From: Sipunculus nudus
Taxonomy: Eukaryota; Annelida; Sipuncula; Golfingiida; Sipunculidae
DNA: 64,000 nt
Direction of reading: 5' to 3'
NCBI GenBank assembly: GCA_026874595.1
Contig: CM049317.1
Location: forward strand, 42,122,401 to 42,186,400
Positions 1-10,482 of this stretch are shown here, piece after piece (the first letter of the stretch is position 1; every line of letters starts with the position of its first letter). The notes below the pieces were generated by a model, which saw only the letters and a program-made list of their open reading frames with translations, had not been told where the DNA came from and did not search any database. A program made the translations under genes and the position numbers.

Positions 1-267
1 CCTGTTAATGGACAGACTGCCCCGCCTGACAGCATAATGGCCGGACTGACAAACGATATTAATATTACATTACCACAACATAGCATTGTGGATTACTCCT
101 TGATTCAAAACAGTTTTGAACAATGGAGTTGAAACAGCTTCACAATTAAGGAAATAAATTTCAAACAATAACAATTTTTGCTTTACACTTTGGGGGGAGG
201 GGGAGGCTGATATGAAAATAACTGTAAACCTGTGACCCGTGCTCCCCAGTGACCCATTACAAATCTG
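1..267. other. Noncoding left flank, repeat-like
   Basis: No coding signal seen. Positions about 190-262 (a G-rich tract, then a gtgatatgaaaataactg-like stretch and a cagtgaccc/acaaatc motif) resemble 8633-8740, so this is probably dispersed repeat sequence. It abuts the 81-bp array directly. The normal downstream continuation of the RhoGAP exon is therefore not visible here. Confidence 0.5.
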
Positions 268-2302
268 GCCTGTTGAGGTGCGCCATCAGGTATTTGAGTG
301 TATTATAATGAGCTGTGAAGACATTATTTGCATATGTAGAGCTTTCTAACCTGTTGAGGTGAGCCATCAGGTATTTGAGTGTATGATAATGAGCTGTGAA
401 GAAATTATTTGCATATGTAGAGATTTCTGACCTGTTGAGGTGAGCCATCAGGTATTTGAGTGTATTATAATGAGCTGTGAAGACATTATTTGCATGTGTA
501 GAGAGCTTTCTGATCTGTTGAGGTGAGCCATCAGGTATTTGAGTGTATTATAATGAGCTGTGAAGACATTATTTGCATGTGTAGAGCTTTCTGACCTGTT
601 GAGGTGAGCCATCAGGTATTTGAGTGTATTATAATGAGCTGTGAAGACATTATTTGCATGTGTAGAGCTTTCTGACCTGTTGAGGTGAGCCATCAGGTAT
701 TTGAGTGTATAATAATGAGCTGTGAAGACATTATTTGCATATGTAGAGCTTTCTGACCTGTTGAGGTGAGCCATCAGGTATTTGAGTGTATTATAATGAG
801 CTGTGAAGACATTATTTGCATGTGTAGAGAGCTTTCTGACCTGTTGAGGTGAGCCATCAGGTATTTGAGTGTTTTATAATGAGCTGTGAAGACATTATTT
901 GCATGTGTAGAGCTTTCTGACCTGTTGAGGTGAGCCATCGGGTATTTGAGTGTATTATAATAAGCTGTGAAGACATTATTTGCATATGTAGAGCTTTCTG
1001 ACCTGTTGAGGTGAGCCATCGGGTATTTGAGTGTATTATAATGAGCTGTGAAGACATTATTTGCATATGTAGAGCTTTCTGACCTGTTGAGGTGAGCCAT
1101 CAGGTATTTGAGTGTATGATAATGAGCTGTGAAGACATTATTTGCATATGTAGAGCTTTCTGACCTGTTGAGGTGAGCCATCAGGTATTTGAGTGTATGA
1201 TAATGAGCTGTGAAGACATTATTTGCATATGTAGAGCTTTCTGACCTGTTGAGGTGAGCCATCAGGTATTTGAGTGTATGATAATGAGCTGTGAAGACAT
1301 TATTTGCATGTGTAGAGCTTTCTGACCTGTTGAGGTGAGCCATCAGGTATTTGAGTGTATTATAATGAGCTGTGAAGACATTATTTGCATGTGTAGAGCT
1401 TTCTGACCTGTTGAGGTGAGCCATCGGGTATTTGAGTTTATTATAATGAGCTGTGAAGACATTATTTGCATGTGTAGAGCTTTCTGACCTGTTGAGGTGA
1501 GCCATCAGGTATTTGAGTGTATTATAATGAGCTGTGAAGACATTATTTGCATATGTAGAGATTTCTGACCTGTTGAGGTGAGCCATCAGGTATTTGAGTG
1601 TATTATAATGAGCTGTGAAGACATTATTTGCATGTGTAGAGAGCTTTCTGACCTGTTGAGGTGAGCCATCAGGTATTTGAGTGTATTATAATGAGCTGTG
1701 AAGACATTATTTGCATGTGTAGAGCTTTCTGACCTGTTGAGGTGAGCCATCGGGTATTTGAGTGTATTATAATGAGCTGTGAAGACATTATTTGCATATG
1801 CAGAGCTTTCTGACCTGTTGAGGTGAGCCATCAGGTATTTGAGTGTATTATAATGAGCTGTGAAGACATTATTTGCATATGCAGAGCTTTCTGACCTGTT
1901 GAGGTGAGCCATCAGGTATTTGAGTGTATTATAATGAGCTGTGAAGACATTATTTGCATATGTAGAGCTTTCTGACCTGTTGAGGTGAGCCATCAGGTAT
2001 TTGAGTGTATTATAATGAGCTGTGAAGACATTATTTGCATATGTAGAGCTTTCTGACCTGTTGAGGTGAGCCATCAGGTATTTGAGTGTATTATAATGAG
2101 CTGTGAAGACATTATTTGCATGTGTAGAGAGCTTTCTGACCTGTTGAGGTGAGCCATCAGGTATTTGAGTGTATTATAATGAGCTGTGAAGACATTATTT
2201 GCATATGTAGAGCTTTCTGACCTGTTGAGGTGAGCCATCAGGTATTTGAGTGTATGATAATGAGCTGTGAAGACATTATTTGCATATGTAGAGCTTTCTG
2301 AC
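268..2302 (-). repeat. 81-bp minisatellite derived from a RhoGAP exon, about 26 copies
   Basis: Tandem array with an 81-bp period (27 codons). Read on the minus strand, each unit encodes TLKYLMAHLNR followed by SESSTYANNVFTAHY, and I count 26 copies of MAHLNR. The first half continues from the RhoGAP-like exon at 2303-2414. The second half may be former intron, because CAG/GTCAGA lies between them. Four units (near 497, 823, 1634 and 2124) carry two extra bases (gagagc for gagc) and shift the frame, splitting the array into five open blocks. Every unit contains ATTTGCAT. Units differ by only a few substitutions, so the amplification looks recent or homogenised. I do not claim that it is translated. 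Confidence 0.9.
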
Positions 2303-2414
2303 CTGTTGAGGTGAGCCATCAGGTATTTGAGTGTATGATAATGAGCTGGGGGAAGATGGACCATGGCTCTTCGCAGTTGATCAATCCTGTCCTCCTCACT
2401 TGCATATTCACTTT
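2303..2414 (-). CDS. Partial exon of a chimaerin-like RhoGAP domain
   Basis: The minus strand encodes EDRIDQLRRAMVHLPPAH followed by YHTLKYLMAHLNR. LPPAHxxTLxYLMAHLxR is the characteristic helix pair of RhoGAP domains and, from memory, fits chimaerins best; chimaerins are Rac-directed GTPase activators. A polypyrimidine tract ending in tatag precedes the exon at 2415-2426. The most natural 3' boundary is CAACAG/GTCAGA at 2303/2302. The residues FIES just upstream also match the family but would fall partly in the acceptor tract. The catalytic arginine lies in an earlier part of the domain and is not here, and no neighbouring RhoGAP exon was found in the window. This may be one exon of a live gene with large introns or a stranded fragment. 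Another RhoGAP subfamily is possible. Confidence 0.65.
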
Positions 2415-3982
2415 CTATAAAAAAAGGCATTCAATGGTCAATCTTAAATGTTAACATTATTTTCATTTCTTGTTTATTTGTTTTATACAATTTAAACCTG
2501 CCTTCACTTCAAACTAAACACATACAGGATTATGATAAAATATACAGTTACAAGAACATTCATGAATACTGCCTTCATTGAGATGAGACCTATAAACTCT
2601 GGTATAGGCGATGCCAAAGTCAGGTATACCCTTTTAATAATAAGACCCCTTCTTCTGACACTTTATAAGGTCATATTTTAAGGGGAAAAATAAGCAGTAC
2701 TTAAAAAAATATGAGTTTCCCAAAAAATCCTATGTTTCTGCAGATTTAACCTTGAAGATAAAGGCGAAGGTCACCTTTTTTAACTCCTCCAAGAGGTTTG
2801 TTGAAGAAAGTTTGTATGTCAGGTTTGAGGGAAAAAACTGTCATAGTGTTCAAAGAAAATCACTCAGGACAGGTCTGTAATTTTATAGGTCTGGAGCCCT
2901 CATAGACACCAGTCATCCCTATGAATTCAAGAAAGATCAAATGTATTCTTTTTGAGATATCAAACGTGAAAGAAAGTGTCACGGATGGACAGATGGAAGG
3001 ATGGAAGGACAATGTGATCACTATCGGACACTTTTCTAGCAAGGCCCTAATTGTTCTAAACATTGTATAATAAGTGTCAAATTCATGAAACACAAAATTA
3101 TTAGTAATAACTATACCCCTACTGGCCCATGGATTATATGATATGATCTTGTAAAATTACTAAAATCTTATACCATTTTTGGGCTATTACTTTTAAATTT
3201 TAGAATTTATAAGCTCAAATTCGCATGTATATAGAATACAAAAACTAAATTAAAGGACTTTTAGGAGAGATTTGTGCACAGTTCTAAATTGGAGGTAATT
3301 TTTGTTGGTGTTTTCAAATAATAGCCAAAAACTAATAACACTTACAAAACTATATCTTAACAATAACTGGTTATATTATATAAATGAACTTGATAATTTC
3401 AACAGTAAAAATCACTGCATGTCTCCACATTGGTTTGCTTTGTGGTCTTCTAAAATACCTGAATAAAAGATAAGATAAGATAAGATAAGCTAACATTTAT
3501 TAGCCTTCAGTTCCAGGAATTTGTCGTTGACTTGCAATTCATTACATGAAAATAAAGCTACAGTTTCTGATCATCTCCTAGCAAATTTCCAAATTTAAAA
3601 GTGTTAACAATTATATATGCATGATATGAAAATAAAATGAACATTGGTTACAGGAAAAAAGCCCCATTGTGAGATTTTACATTGTAGCTAAAAACATTTT
3701 TTAAAAATATAATTTTTATCTAATTTCTTATGTACCCAATATAAATAAAATCTAGATTTATTCTGGGTGAAGACTCCCTATCAATCACCAATAGTTCACA
3801 AATTAAGTGAGTAAACATCTTTCCTGTTGTTTCTTCTAGCCAAAGCAAGTTATCATTTCAAAATTATGCAATACCAACTTTAGTCCTAACTTGTACATAG
3901 GAACCATCATGTGACATGTGGACAAATTAACATTGCTCTTTTTCCATCTTGAAATGTAACAACAGGTTTTCAAGAGTGAAAA
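2415..3982. other. Noncoding AT-rich DNA with remnants of dispersed repeats
   Basis: No coding signal recognised. Positions about 2890-3015 resemble Hel-A interior ending in a ggatggacagatggaagg tract. A short (GATAA)n run lies near 3466-3488. Part may be intron of the RhoGAP-like gene. Confidence 0.5.
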
Positions 3983-4371
3983 CTAGATATTTCTTGGCAC
4001 CACAGGTGCCATAGTATCCCAAGACAATTGTCTCCCCCCCTCCCCCCCCCCCTTCCTTTTAAGAATAGGCCACCCATCTTCAGCAGTGTATACTGACACT
4101 TGGCAAGCGACTATGGTTTCTTCCATCTCTCAACTTCAGAAAAACAATAATCCCTCAAATATGGGGGCCCATACGGTGAATCACTCTTGAGAAAAGGGGA
4201 TTAGTTTATACTGTAAAAATGATAAGGTGGGTGGCAGCACCTGTCTGGTTGACGAGAAAACTTTCCAAGATGGATGTACATGCCAAAATAGATACCAACA
4301 CATTGAACAACTCCTAAGATATGAGCAATTTTCACCTAAAACAAATGGACAGATGGACACCACACAAAAAA
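3983..4371 (-). mobile_element. Hel-C fragment, 3' terminal part
   Basis: Begins with CTAGATATTTCTTGGCACC at 3983, followed by ggtgcc and a gtatccc motif, matching the CTAG ends of the complete copies at 51989 and 57614. Read on the minus strand this is a hairpin (GGCACC/GGTGCC) nine bases before a terminal CTAG, the classic Helitron 3' end. C-rich runs near 4030-4053 follow. The other end is missing. Confidence 0.65.
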
Positions 4372-4532
4372 CAAGGGATCCATGGGTCACTCTGCTCAGC
4401 TGAAGTTGACCTTGAAGGTAAAAATCTAAAATAATATCAAATGAGATAAAGTGTAAGAGGAAGAGGTAATATAGGCCATGGTTGGTTTATATGATTAGTT
4501 TGTATTGATGAGCAAGAAATTGTTGCAAATAA
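4372..4532 (-). mobile_element. Hel-A 3' end fragment
   Basis: Starts CAAGGGATCCATGGGTCAC and continues to GCTCAGCTGA, the terminal signature of Hel-A copies (compare 34573 and 46661). It is bounded on the right by the CTAG end of the next Hel-C copy. Confidence 0.6.
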
Positions 4533-6232
4533 CTAGATATTTCTTGGCACCTCAGGTGCCAGAGTATCCCCAGACATAGTACAGACCCCCCCCCCCCCCC
4601 TTTAAGAATAGGCCCCCATTTTTAGCAGCATATACTGACCCTTGGCAAGCAATTATTGTTTCTTCCATCTATCAATCCACAATCTTTTTGAAGATGTTGG
4701 TCCTGTGACCTTGACCTTTGACCTCATGACCCAAAAATCAATTGGAGTCTTGCTTTTTCAATGGGACATATATAAGTCAAGTTTGAAATCTATACATCAA
4801 TAAAAGCAGGAATTATCATCCAGAAACTAATTTTTTGACAGATGGCTCCTGTGGCCTTGACCTTTGACCTTGTGACCCCAAAATTGATATTGATCATCCA
4901 CTTTTATATATAAATCAATAGAGGTCTAGATTTATTGATGGGCCATATATAAGTCAGGTTTGAAATCCATATATTAATCCAAGCTTGAATTATCATCTCA
5001 GGAACTAATTTTTGGACAGATGGCTCCTGTGACCTTCACCTTTGACCTTGTGACCTCACAATTGACAGGTGTCTTCCTCTATTGGCAGGGGAACTGTATG
5101 TGCAAGATGAAATGTCTGAGATGAAATGTTTGGCTGAATATGCATCCACAATCTTTTTAAAGATGTTTCCTGTGACCTTGACCTTTGACTTCATGACCCT
5201 AAAATCAATTCGGGTCTTGCTTTTCCAATGGGACATATACAAGTCAAGTTTGAAATCTATACATCCATAAAAGCAGGAATTATCATACAGAAACTAATTT
5301 TTGGACAGATGGCTCCTGTGACCTTCACCTTTGACCTTGTGACCTCAAAATTGATAGGGTTCTTCTTCTCTTGGCAGGTAAACTATATGTGCAAGATGAA
5401 AGATCTGAGATGAAATGTTTGGCTGAAAATGCATCCATATCTTTTTAAAGATGTGTCCTGTGACCTTGACCTTTGACCTCATTACCCAAAAATCAATTCG
5501 GGTCTTGCTTTTCCAATGGGTCATATACAAGTCAAGTTTGAAATCCATACATCAATAAAAGCAGGAATTATCATCCAGAAACTAATTTTTGGATAGATGG
5601 CTCCTGTGACCTTCACCTTTGACCTTGTGACCTCAAAATTGATAGGGGTCTTCCTCTATTGGCAGATGAACTATATGTGCTAGATGAAAGGTCTGACATG
5701 AAATGTTTGGCTGAAAATGCATCCACAATCTTTTTAAAGATGTGTCCTGTGACCTTGACCTTTGACCTCATGACCCCAAAATCAATTCGGGTCTTGCTTT
5801 TCCAATAGGACATATACAAGTCAAGTTTGAAATCAATACATCAATTAAAGCAGAAATTATCATCCAGAAACTAATTTTTGGACAGATAGCTCCTGTGGCC
5901 TTGACCTTTGACCTTGTGACCCCAAAATTGATATGGATCATCCACTATTGGCAAGTGAGCTATATATTCAAGATGGAAGACCTGGGATGAAAGTTTGGCT
6001 TAAAATGCATCCACAGTATCTTTTAAGATGCAAGTCCAGTGACCTTGACCTTTGACCTCATGATCCTAGAACCTATAGGGTTGTTATTTTAGTGGTGGGC
6101 CATACATAAGTCACGTTTAAAATCCATATGGCTATCAACACTGGAGATATCATAAGAGGTGTGTGATTTTCACCAAATATGGACACATTAAAGGTCAAGG
6201 CCACTCTCATGGTAAAGGTCATAATGTTTATT
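4533..6232 (-). mobile_element. Hel-C copy with tandem internal units, 5' end lost
   Basis: Starts at 4533 with the CTAG hairpin end (CTAGATATTTCTTGGCACC, then GGTGCC and GTATCCCCAGACA). The interior matches the complete copy at 57614-60540, including the stretch 'ggctatcaacactggagatatcataagaggtg'-like at about 6130-6160. The opposite hairpin (GTATCCCC/GGGGATAC) is not found. The copy runs into reverse-oriented Hel-D-like sequence near 6233. No protein is encoded. Confidence 0.7.
4680..6060. repeat. About 290-bp tandem units rich in nuclear-receptor half-sites
   Basis: Repeated blocks carry gtgaccttgacctttgacct, then gtcttgcttttccaatggg, a ggaattatcatccagaaac stretch, then gaccttcacctttgacctt. 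Successive equivalents lie near 5177, 5466 and 5756. The short open frames seen here on both strands are translations of the repeat, not genes. Confidence 0.75.
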
Positions 6233-6414
6233 ATGTTCAGGTCACATGTGAACTGCTGCGCCCCGATTTTGTTTTGACCTCTGACCTTTCCGAGCATCCA
6301 TTTGTGTGTCTGTTTCCATACATAAACCCACATATCTCGGGAACCGTTTGACCGATCAGGAAAAAAATTTTTTGTACAAATGTTGTTCTTGGAAAGCTTT
6401 ATAACATACACAAA
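6233..6414 (+). mobile_element. Hel-D-like fragment in reverse orientation
   Basis: Carries motifs also seen, reverse-complemented, at about 39960-40085 inside the Hel-D copy: gcgccccgattttgttttga, acctctgacctttcc and a ggaaccgtttgaccgatcagg-like stretch. It has no terminus of its own. This is one of few pieces on the opposite strand from the bulk of the repeats. Confidence 0.6.
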
Positions 6415-6586
6415 CAAGGCCTACAGGCCTAATGCGAACCTGTGCAAAGTTTGGGAGTATAAATGGAGGTTTATTTTTTAAATTTAATATTGATCCTTTT
6501 AAGTCCTGCATATCTACCTTACTCATTATGATTTCAGCAAAATGGACATTTCGGACCTGCAAGTTTCAGACTAGGACATTTTAAAA
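6415..6586 (-). mobile_element. Hel-B 3' end fragment
   Basis: Starts CAAGGCCTACAGGCCTAATG and continues to GCGAACCTGTGC, the Hel-B terminal signature (compare 30083 and 37201). The body is truncated within about 170 bp. Confidence 0.65.
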
Positions 6587-7593
6587 CTAGAATATGGGTA
6601 GTCAACAAGCGACTATGTGTCCTAACCTTTTAAAGGTTTTCAGGCTTTTTCTCTATAAAATCTAAATTAATGCAGATACCAAATAATAAGCTCCAGGGCA
6701 CCAAGTTTCACATGTGACTAATTCTTACATGTAATTTAGTGCTGCTAGCTTCGACGGTTTCTGACTTACAGCCATGAACGGCGGAAAGCCAGCCCTGGAC
6801 GGCTGACGGCTATCACTCATATTTCGGCAGTGGTTTGACACATCTGCCTAAAATTTTGCAGTGTTATGCATCCTGGAAAGCTTTCTTGATTTTATGACAG
6901 GTGGCGCCACCTACATTCTAGTTTACACAGCAGACATCCCAGCTCATATCTCAGGAACCCTTGACCGATTGGGCCAAGATTTTGCATGTTGATAGATCTC
7001 ACATAGCTCTTTATCATACCCAAAACTTTTTGCACAGCGTCCATCTGTTTGTCTGCTGTGGGCTAAAATCACTCATATCTCTGTAGTGGTTTGACATAAC
7101 TGCCTTAAATTTTGCAGGTTTATACATCCTGGAAAGCTTTCTTGATTTTATTACAGGTGGCGCCACCTACATTCTAGTTTACGCTGCAGACATCCAAGCT
7201 CATATCTCAGGAACCGTTTGACTGATTGGGCCAAAATTTTGCACGTGTTTAGATCTCACATAGCTCTTTATCATACACTAAACTGGAGGGGCCACCTGCA
7301 ACTATTTTTGCAAAGCGTCTGTCTGTTTGTCTGCCGTGGGATAAAATCAATCTTACACATGAAGTGGTTTGACCTTTTGCCTAAAATTTTGCATATGTAT
7401 ACAACTTGTACAGCTTTCTGGATTTCTGGTAGGTGGCGCAACCTACATACACATTTTGGCTGCAGACATCCATGCTAATACGCAATACACCTCACTCTAT
7501 TTCCCCCTGCCACTCAATCCGTGCCTCACTTCACCTGTTCCACTCTGATTTAGGCGGATACACGTAGTCACTTGTCAACTACCCGTATTCTAG
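6587..7593. mobile_element. Inverted pair of Hel-D CTAG ends around a 1-kb core
   Basis: The left end CTAGAATATGGGTAGTCAAC and the right end (the reverse complement reads CTAGAATACGGGTAGTTGAC) form about 35-bp near-perfect inverted ends, each matching the Hel-D terminus at 39038. The core has Hel-B-like sequence near 6620-6690 and Hel-D-like sequence with gtggcgccacct motifs from about 6900 to 7460. It is either a foldback derivative or two Hel-D fragments meeting head to head. No obvious target-site duplication. Confidence 0.55.
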
Positions 7594-8928
7594 TTAAATA
7601 TGTGTATTTTTTATTTTATGAAATGTATACAGTTGAAATAAAACTGATGTCCCCAGTTCACAGATGAAAGGAATTGGTGGTGGTGGCGGGGAGATGTGTG
7701 GAATGGTTACAACATATCTGTATTATCATAGTGTATATACATAGGATTTTCACTTAATTCAACAATGCTTACAGGATAAAAAAGTTCATTCATAATCAAT
7801 TAATATTTAAAAAAGGACAGACAGACTGGTACACAGACAAAGCTGATAATATATGAAGTTTCAATTATTTCTTAATTTATTTATTATATTAAATTTTTAG
7901 TAGTTAAACATCTGCAATAATAAACAACTGAATATATAACTTGCTTTCAAATTTCAGACTTAAATAGCTTAATTCAAAACACAGCATATGAAAGTTATTT
8001 CAACAGTGCTTATAGGAAAAAATTTCATAATTAATACATATTTAAGATAACGGAGAGATGATGGACAGAGCTGACCACTTTATGTTCCATTCTCCTAAGG
8101 CGAGAATATGTTACAGTAAGATCTTAATTTTTCTTATCCTATTATTTTTTAAAATAAATAAATTATACACATTTACAATAAAAAATAATGTCCCAGTGTA
8201 TAGGAATCAATGGCAGCAGAAGGGGGGGGGGGGATGAGGTGGAAAGATGGGGGAGTGGAGACACTTCTGCATATACATACAGGGCAAACAAAGCCTGATC
8301 TCCAATTCTGCTGAGGCAGGAAAATAATGAACAAATGTTTGTATTAGATCCTCATTTTTTTTATCACATCAATTTTTTTTTATAATTTTATATTTCTTTA
8401 CATTTCCAATGTAACATATCTATCTGAATATAAAAGTTGATTCATAATTCTAAATTGCATCATCATAAATCTCAATCTTATCAGATAACACCACATCATG
8501 CATACAAATGTTTATTTATTTTTTACCACAAAAATATATCTTTTAAATTTGCAAAACAATAAATATCTAAAAAAATACTTGATTCAGATTTCACAATTTT
8601 AAATTGTGCCTTTATTTATCCATTATTTGCTGGGGGGGGGGGGGGGAAGGGGGTGGGATCGGGTGGTGATATGAGAACAACTGTACACCTGTCACAGCAG
8701 GGGATCTCCCCCAGTGACTGTAACAAATCAGAAACCCTGGCATAGCTGACTTCCAGTGACCTGGAGTGGGACCCTGCATCTGGACAAAGCAAATGACTAA
8801 AATAGAACCTAAAGAAACTAAGAACCCATGGGTCTCAAAACTCAGCTGAATTTGAATATAAGGATATTTTAAAAGAAATTTTTCAGAATGACAGACCTGT
8901 GACCTTAACCAATGACATTGTGACAAAA
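7594..8928. other. Noncoding AT-rich DNA with G-runs
   Basis: No coding signal recognised. G-runs occur at about 8221-8233 and 8632-8646. A degraded Hel-A-like end (aacccatgggtctcaaaact then cagctga) lies near 8823-8852, so this is probably old transposon sequence. Confidence 0.45.
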
Positions 8929-9179
8929 CAAGGCCTACAGGCTTAATGCGAACCTGTGCATTGGGAAATACACCTGGTATAATGCTTCAATGCTGGACCA
9001 TTACTTCTCATATAATGAACAATGCACGTACTAAACATTATGAATAAGAAACAATTACACAAACATCACTGCTGAAATTCTGGCATGGAAGCACACAACA
9101 CAAAAATGATTGTAACTGGCACCACCAGTCTTGTATACAACAAAGCTATCAGAGATATATATGTCAGAGACAAGATTGA
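8929..9179 (-). mobile_element. Hel-B 3' end fragment
   Basis: CAAGGCCTACAGGCTTAATG at 8929 is followed by about 240 bp matching 30083-30310. It breaks at about 9179, where the inverted-repeat cluster begins. The rest of a Hel-B body resumes after 13101, so the two may be one element interrupted by later insertions. Confidence 0.65.
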
Positions 9180-9450
9180 AATCCAGGCGGATTTTAAATT
9201 CGCCTAGACGAGATTGCGATTGTGATCTCGCCTAGACGAGATTACGATTGTGATCTCACCTAGACAGATTTTAAACTCGCCTAGACGAGATCACAATCGC
9301 AATCTCACCTAGGCGAGATTAAAATCCAACATGGAGCAGGCCAGGATTTTAATCTTGTCTAGGCAAGTTTAAAATCCGTCTGGTATCATCCAGGCGAGTT
9401 TAAAATCTGCCTGATATCACTTAGGCGAGTTTTAAATCTGCCTAGGAGAG
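9180..9450. repeat. Cluster of palindromic CCTAGRCGAGAT motifs
   Basis: A dense set of direct and inverted copies of a short motif of the CGCCTAGACGAGAT type, alternating with ATTTTAAA-type spacers. An exact 20-bp inverted pair lies at 9210-9229 and 9287-9306 (gagattgcgattgtgatctc and its reverse complement), extendable by CCTAG flanks. GC content and motif density differ sharply from the AT-rich neighbours. I do not recognise the family. Confidence 0.8.
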
Positions 9451-10089
9451 AATAAAATAGTGATCTAATCTAATTTTTTAATATATTATGCATTGTAATT
9501 GACATTTTTCAATTAAAAATGTTTTCAGTCAGATTTTCAATATTTTAAACACTGAATGGTGATGTATAGTTGACAGGTAATATATTTATTAATATTAACA
9601 GAATATTATAATATTAATGTAATAATTAACATTATTTTTGAAAATGGAATTTTTTCATTATAGTTTTATTAATATAGTTATGTATAGTTCACAAGTAATA
9701 TATTTATTAATATTTACAGAATATTATATTATCTATGAAATAATTTATATTATTTTTTATATTTATATTTTTATTAATAAACTAAGCAATAAGAAACTTA
9801 CATGGGTATTGTATATGGCATATCTAAGTGATATATGATGTGGGCTGCTGCTGATTATTTACATAATAATTTTGTTTTAATTAATAATTTGAAGTGAAAT
9901 TGGTATTAGTAATATTAATAATGTAGTAATTTAAAAAGACAAGAGGAGACTGAATATAACTCATTTATTATAGAACAATATAATTCAATGCATGTTCACA
10001 TCCATAAACGATCTATTAATCTATGAATCTAGAAATCATACCTTTTCTGATATGATATAATACTGTACAATGAGTAATATACTCATATT

Positions 10090-10190
10090 TAAATAGTGAA
10101 GTAATATCTATCTGTATATCTAGCTATAATCTAGCTATCTAATCTAGCTATCTAGCTATCGATCTATTGATCTATCTAACTATGATTGAT
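10090..10190. repeat. Imperfect (ATCT/AGCT)n microsatellite
   Basis: Runs of tatctatctg, tagctatctaat and gatctattgatc form a degenerate tetranucleotide tract inside the long-TIR element. Confidence 0.75.
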
Positions 10191-10482
10191 TCAATATGCA
10201 AGTGGATGACTTTTTTCTCCTAGATTTGCTCTTCATAAATATATCTCATAAATGTGCTTCAGTATACCTCTTGTTACTCTCTAATTTCCATATATTAAAT
10301 ACAATTACAGTTTTTTTTTGTAAAAATTATTGGTGATTTTTACAACTCCAAGGTTGTTAAGAAAACTGGGAAAAAAATAAAGATAAATTACTTTTCAGCA
10401 AATAATTGGTATGATCTGAATGCTGTAGACCACATGAATCACATCAAAGGTGCAAGTAATAATCAATGAATACCAAAAATAA

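Noticed and set aside
257-2074. Five long minus-strand open frames encoding 27-residue repeats
   Set aside because: They are translations of an 81-bp tandem unit whose period is a multiple of three. Frame changes at two-base insertions and lack of any start or domain other than the RhoGAP piece argue against a real repeat protein.
268-2302. CRISPR-like array
   Set aside because: The repeat is contiguous with no unique spacers, derives from an exon, and the window is eukaryotic.
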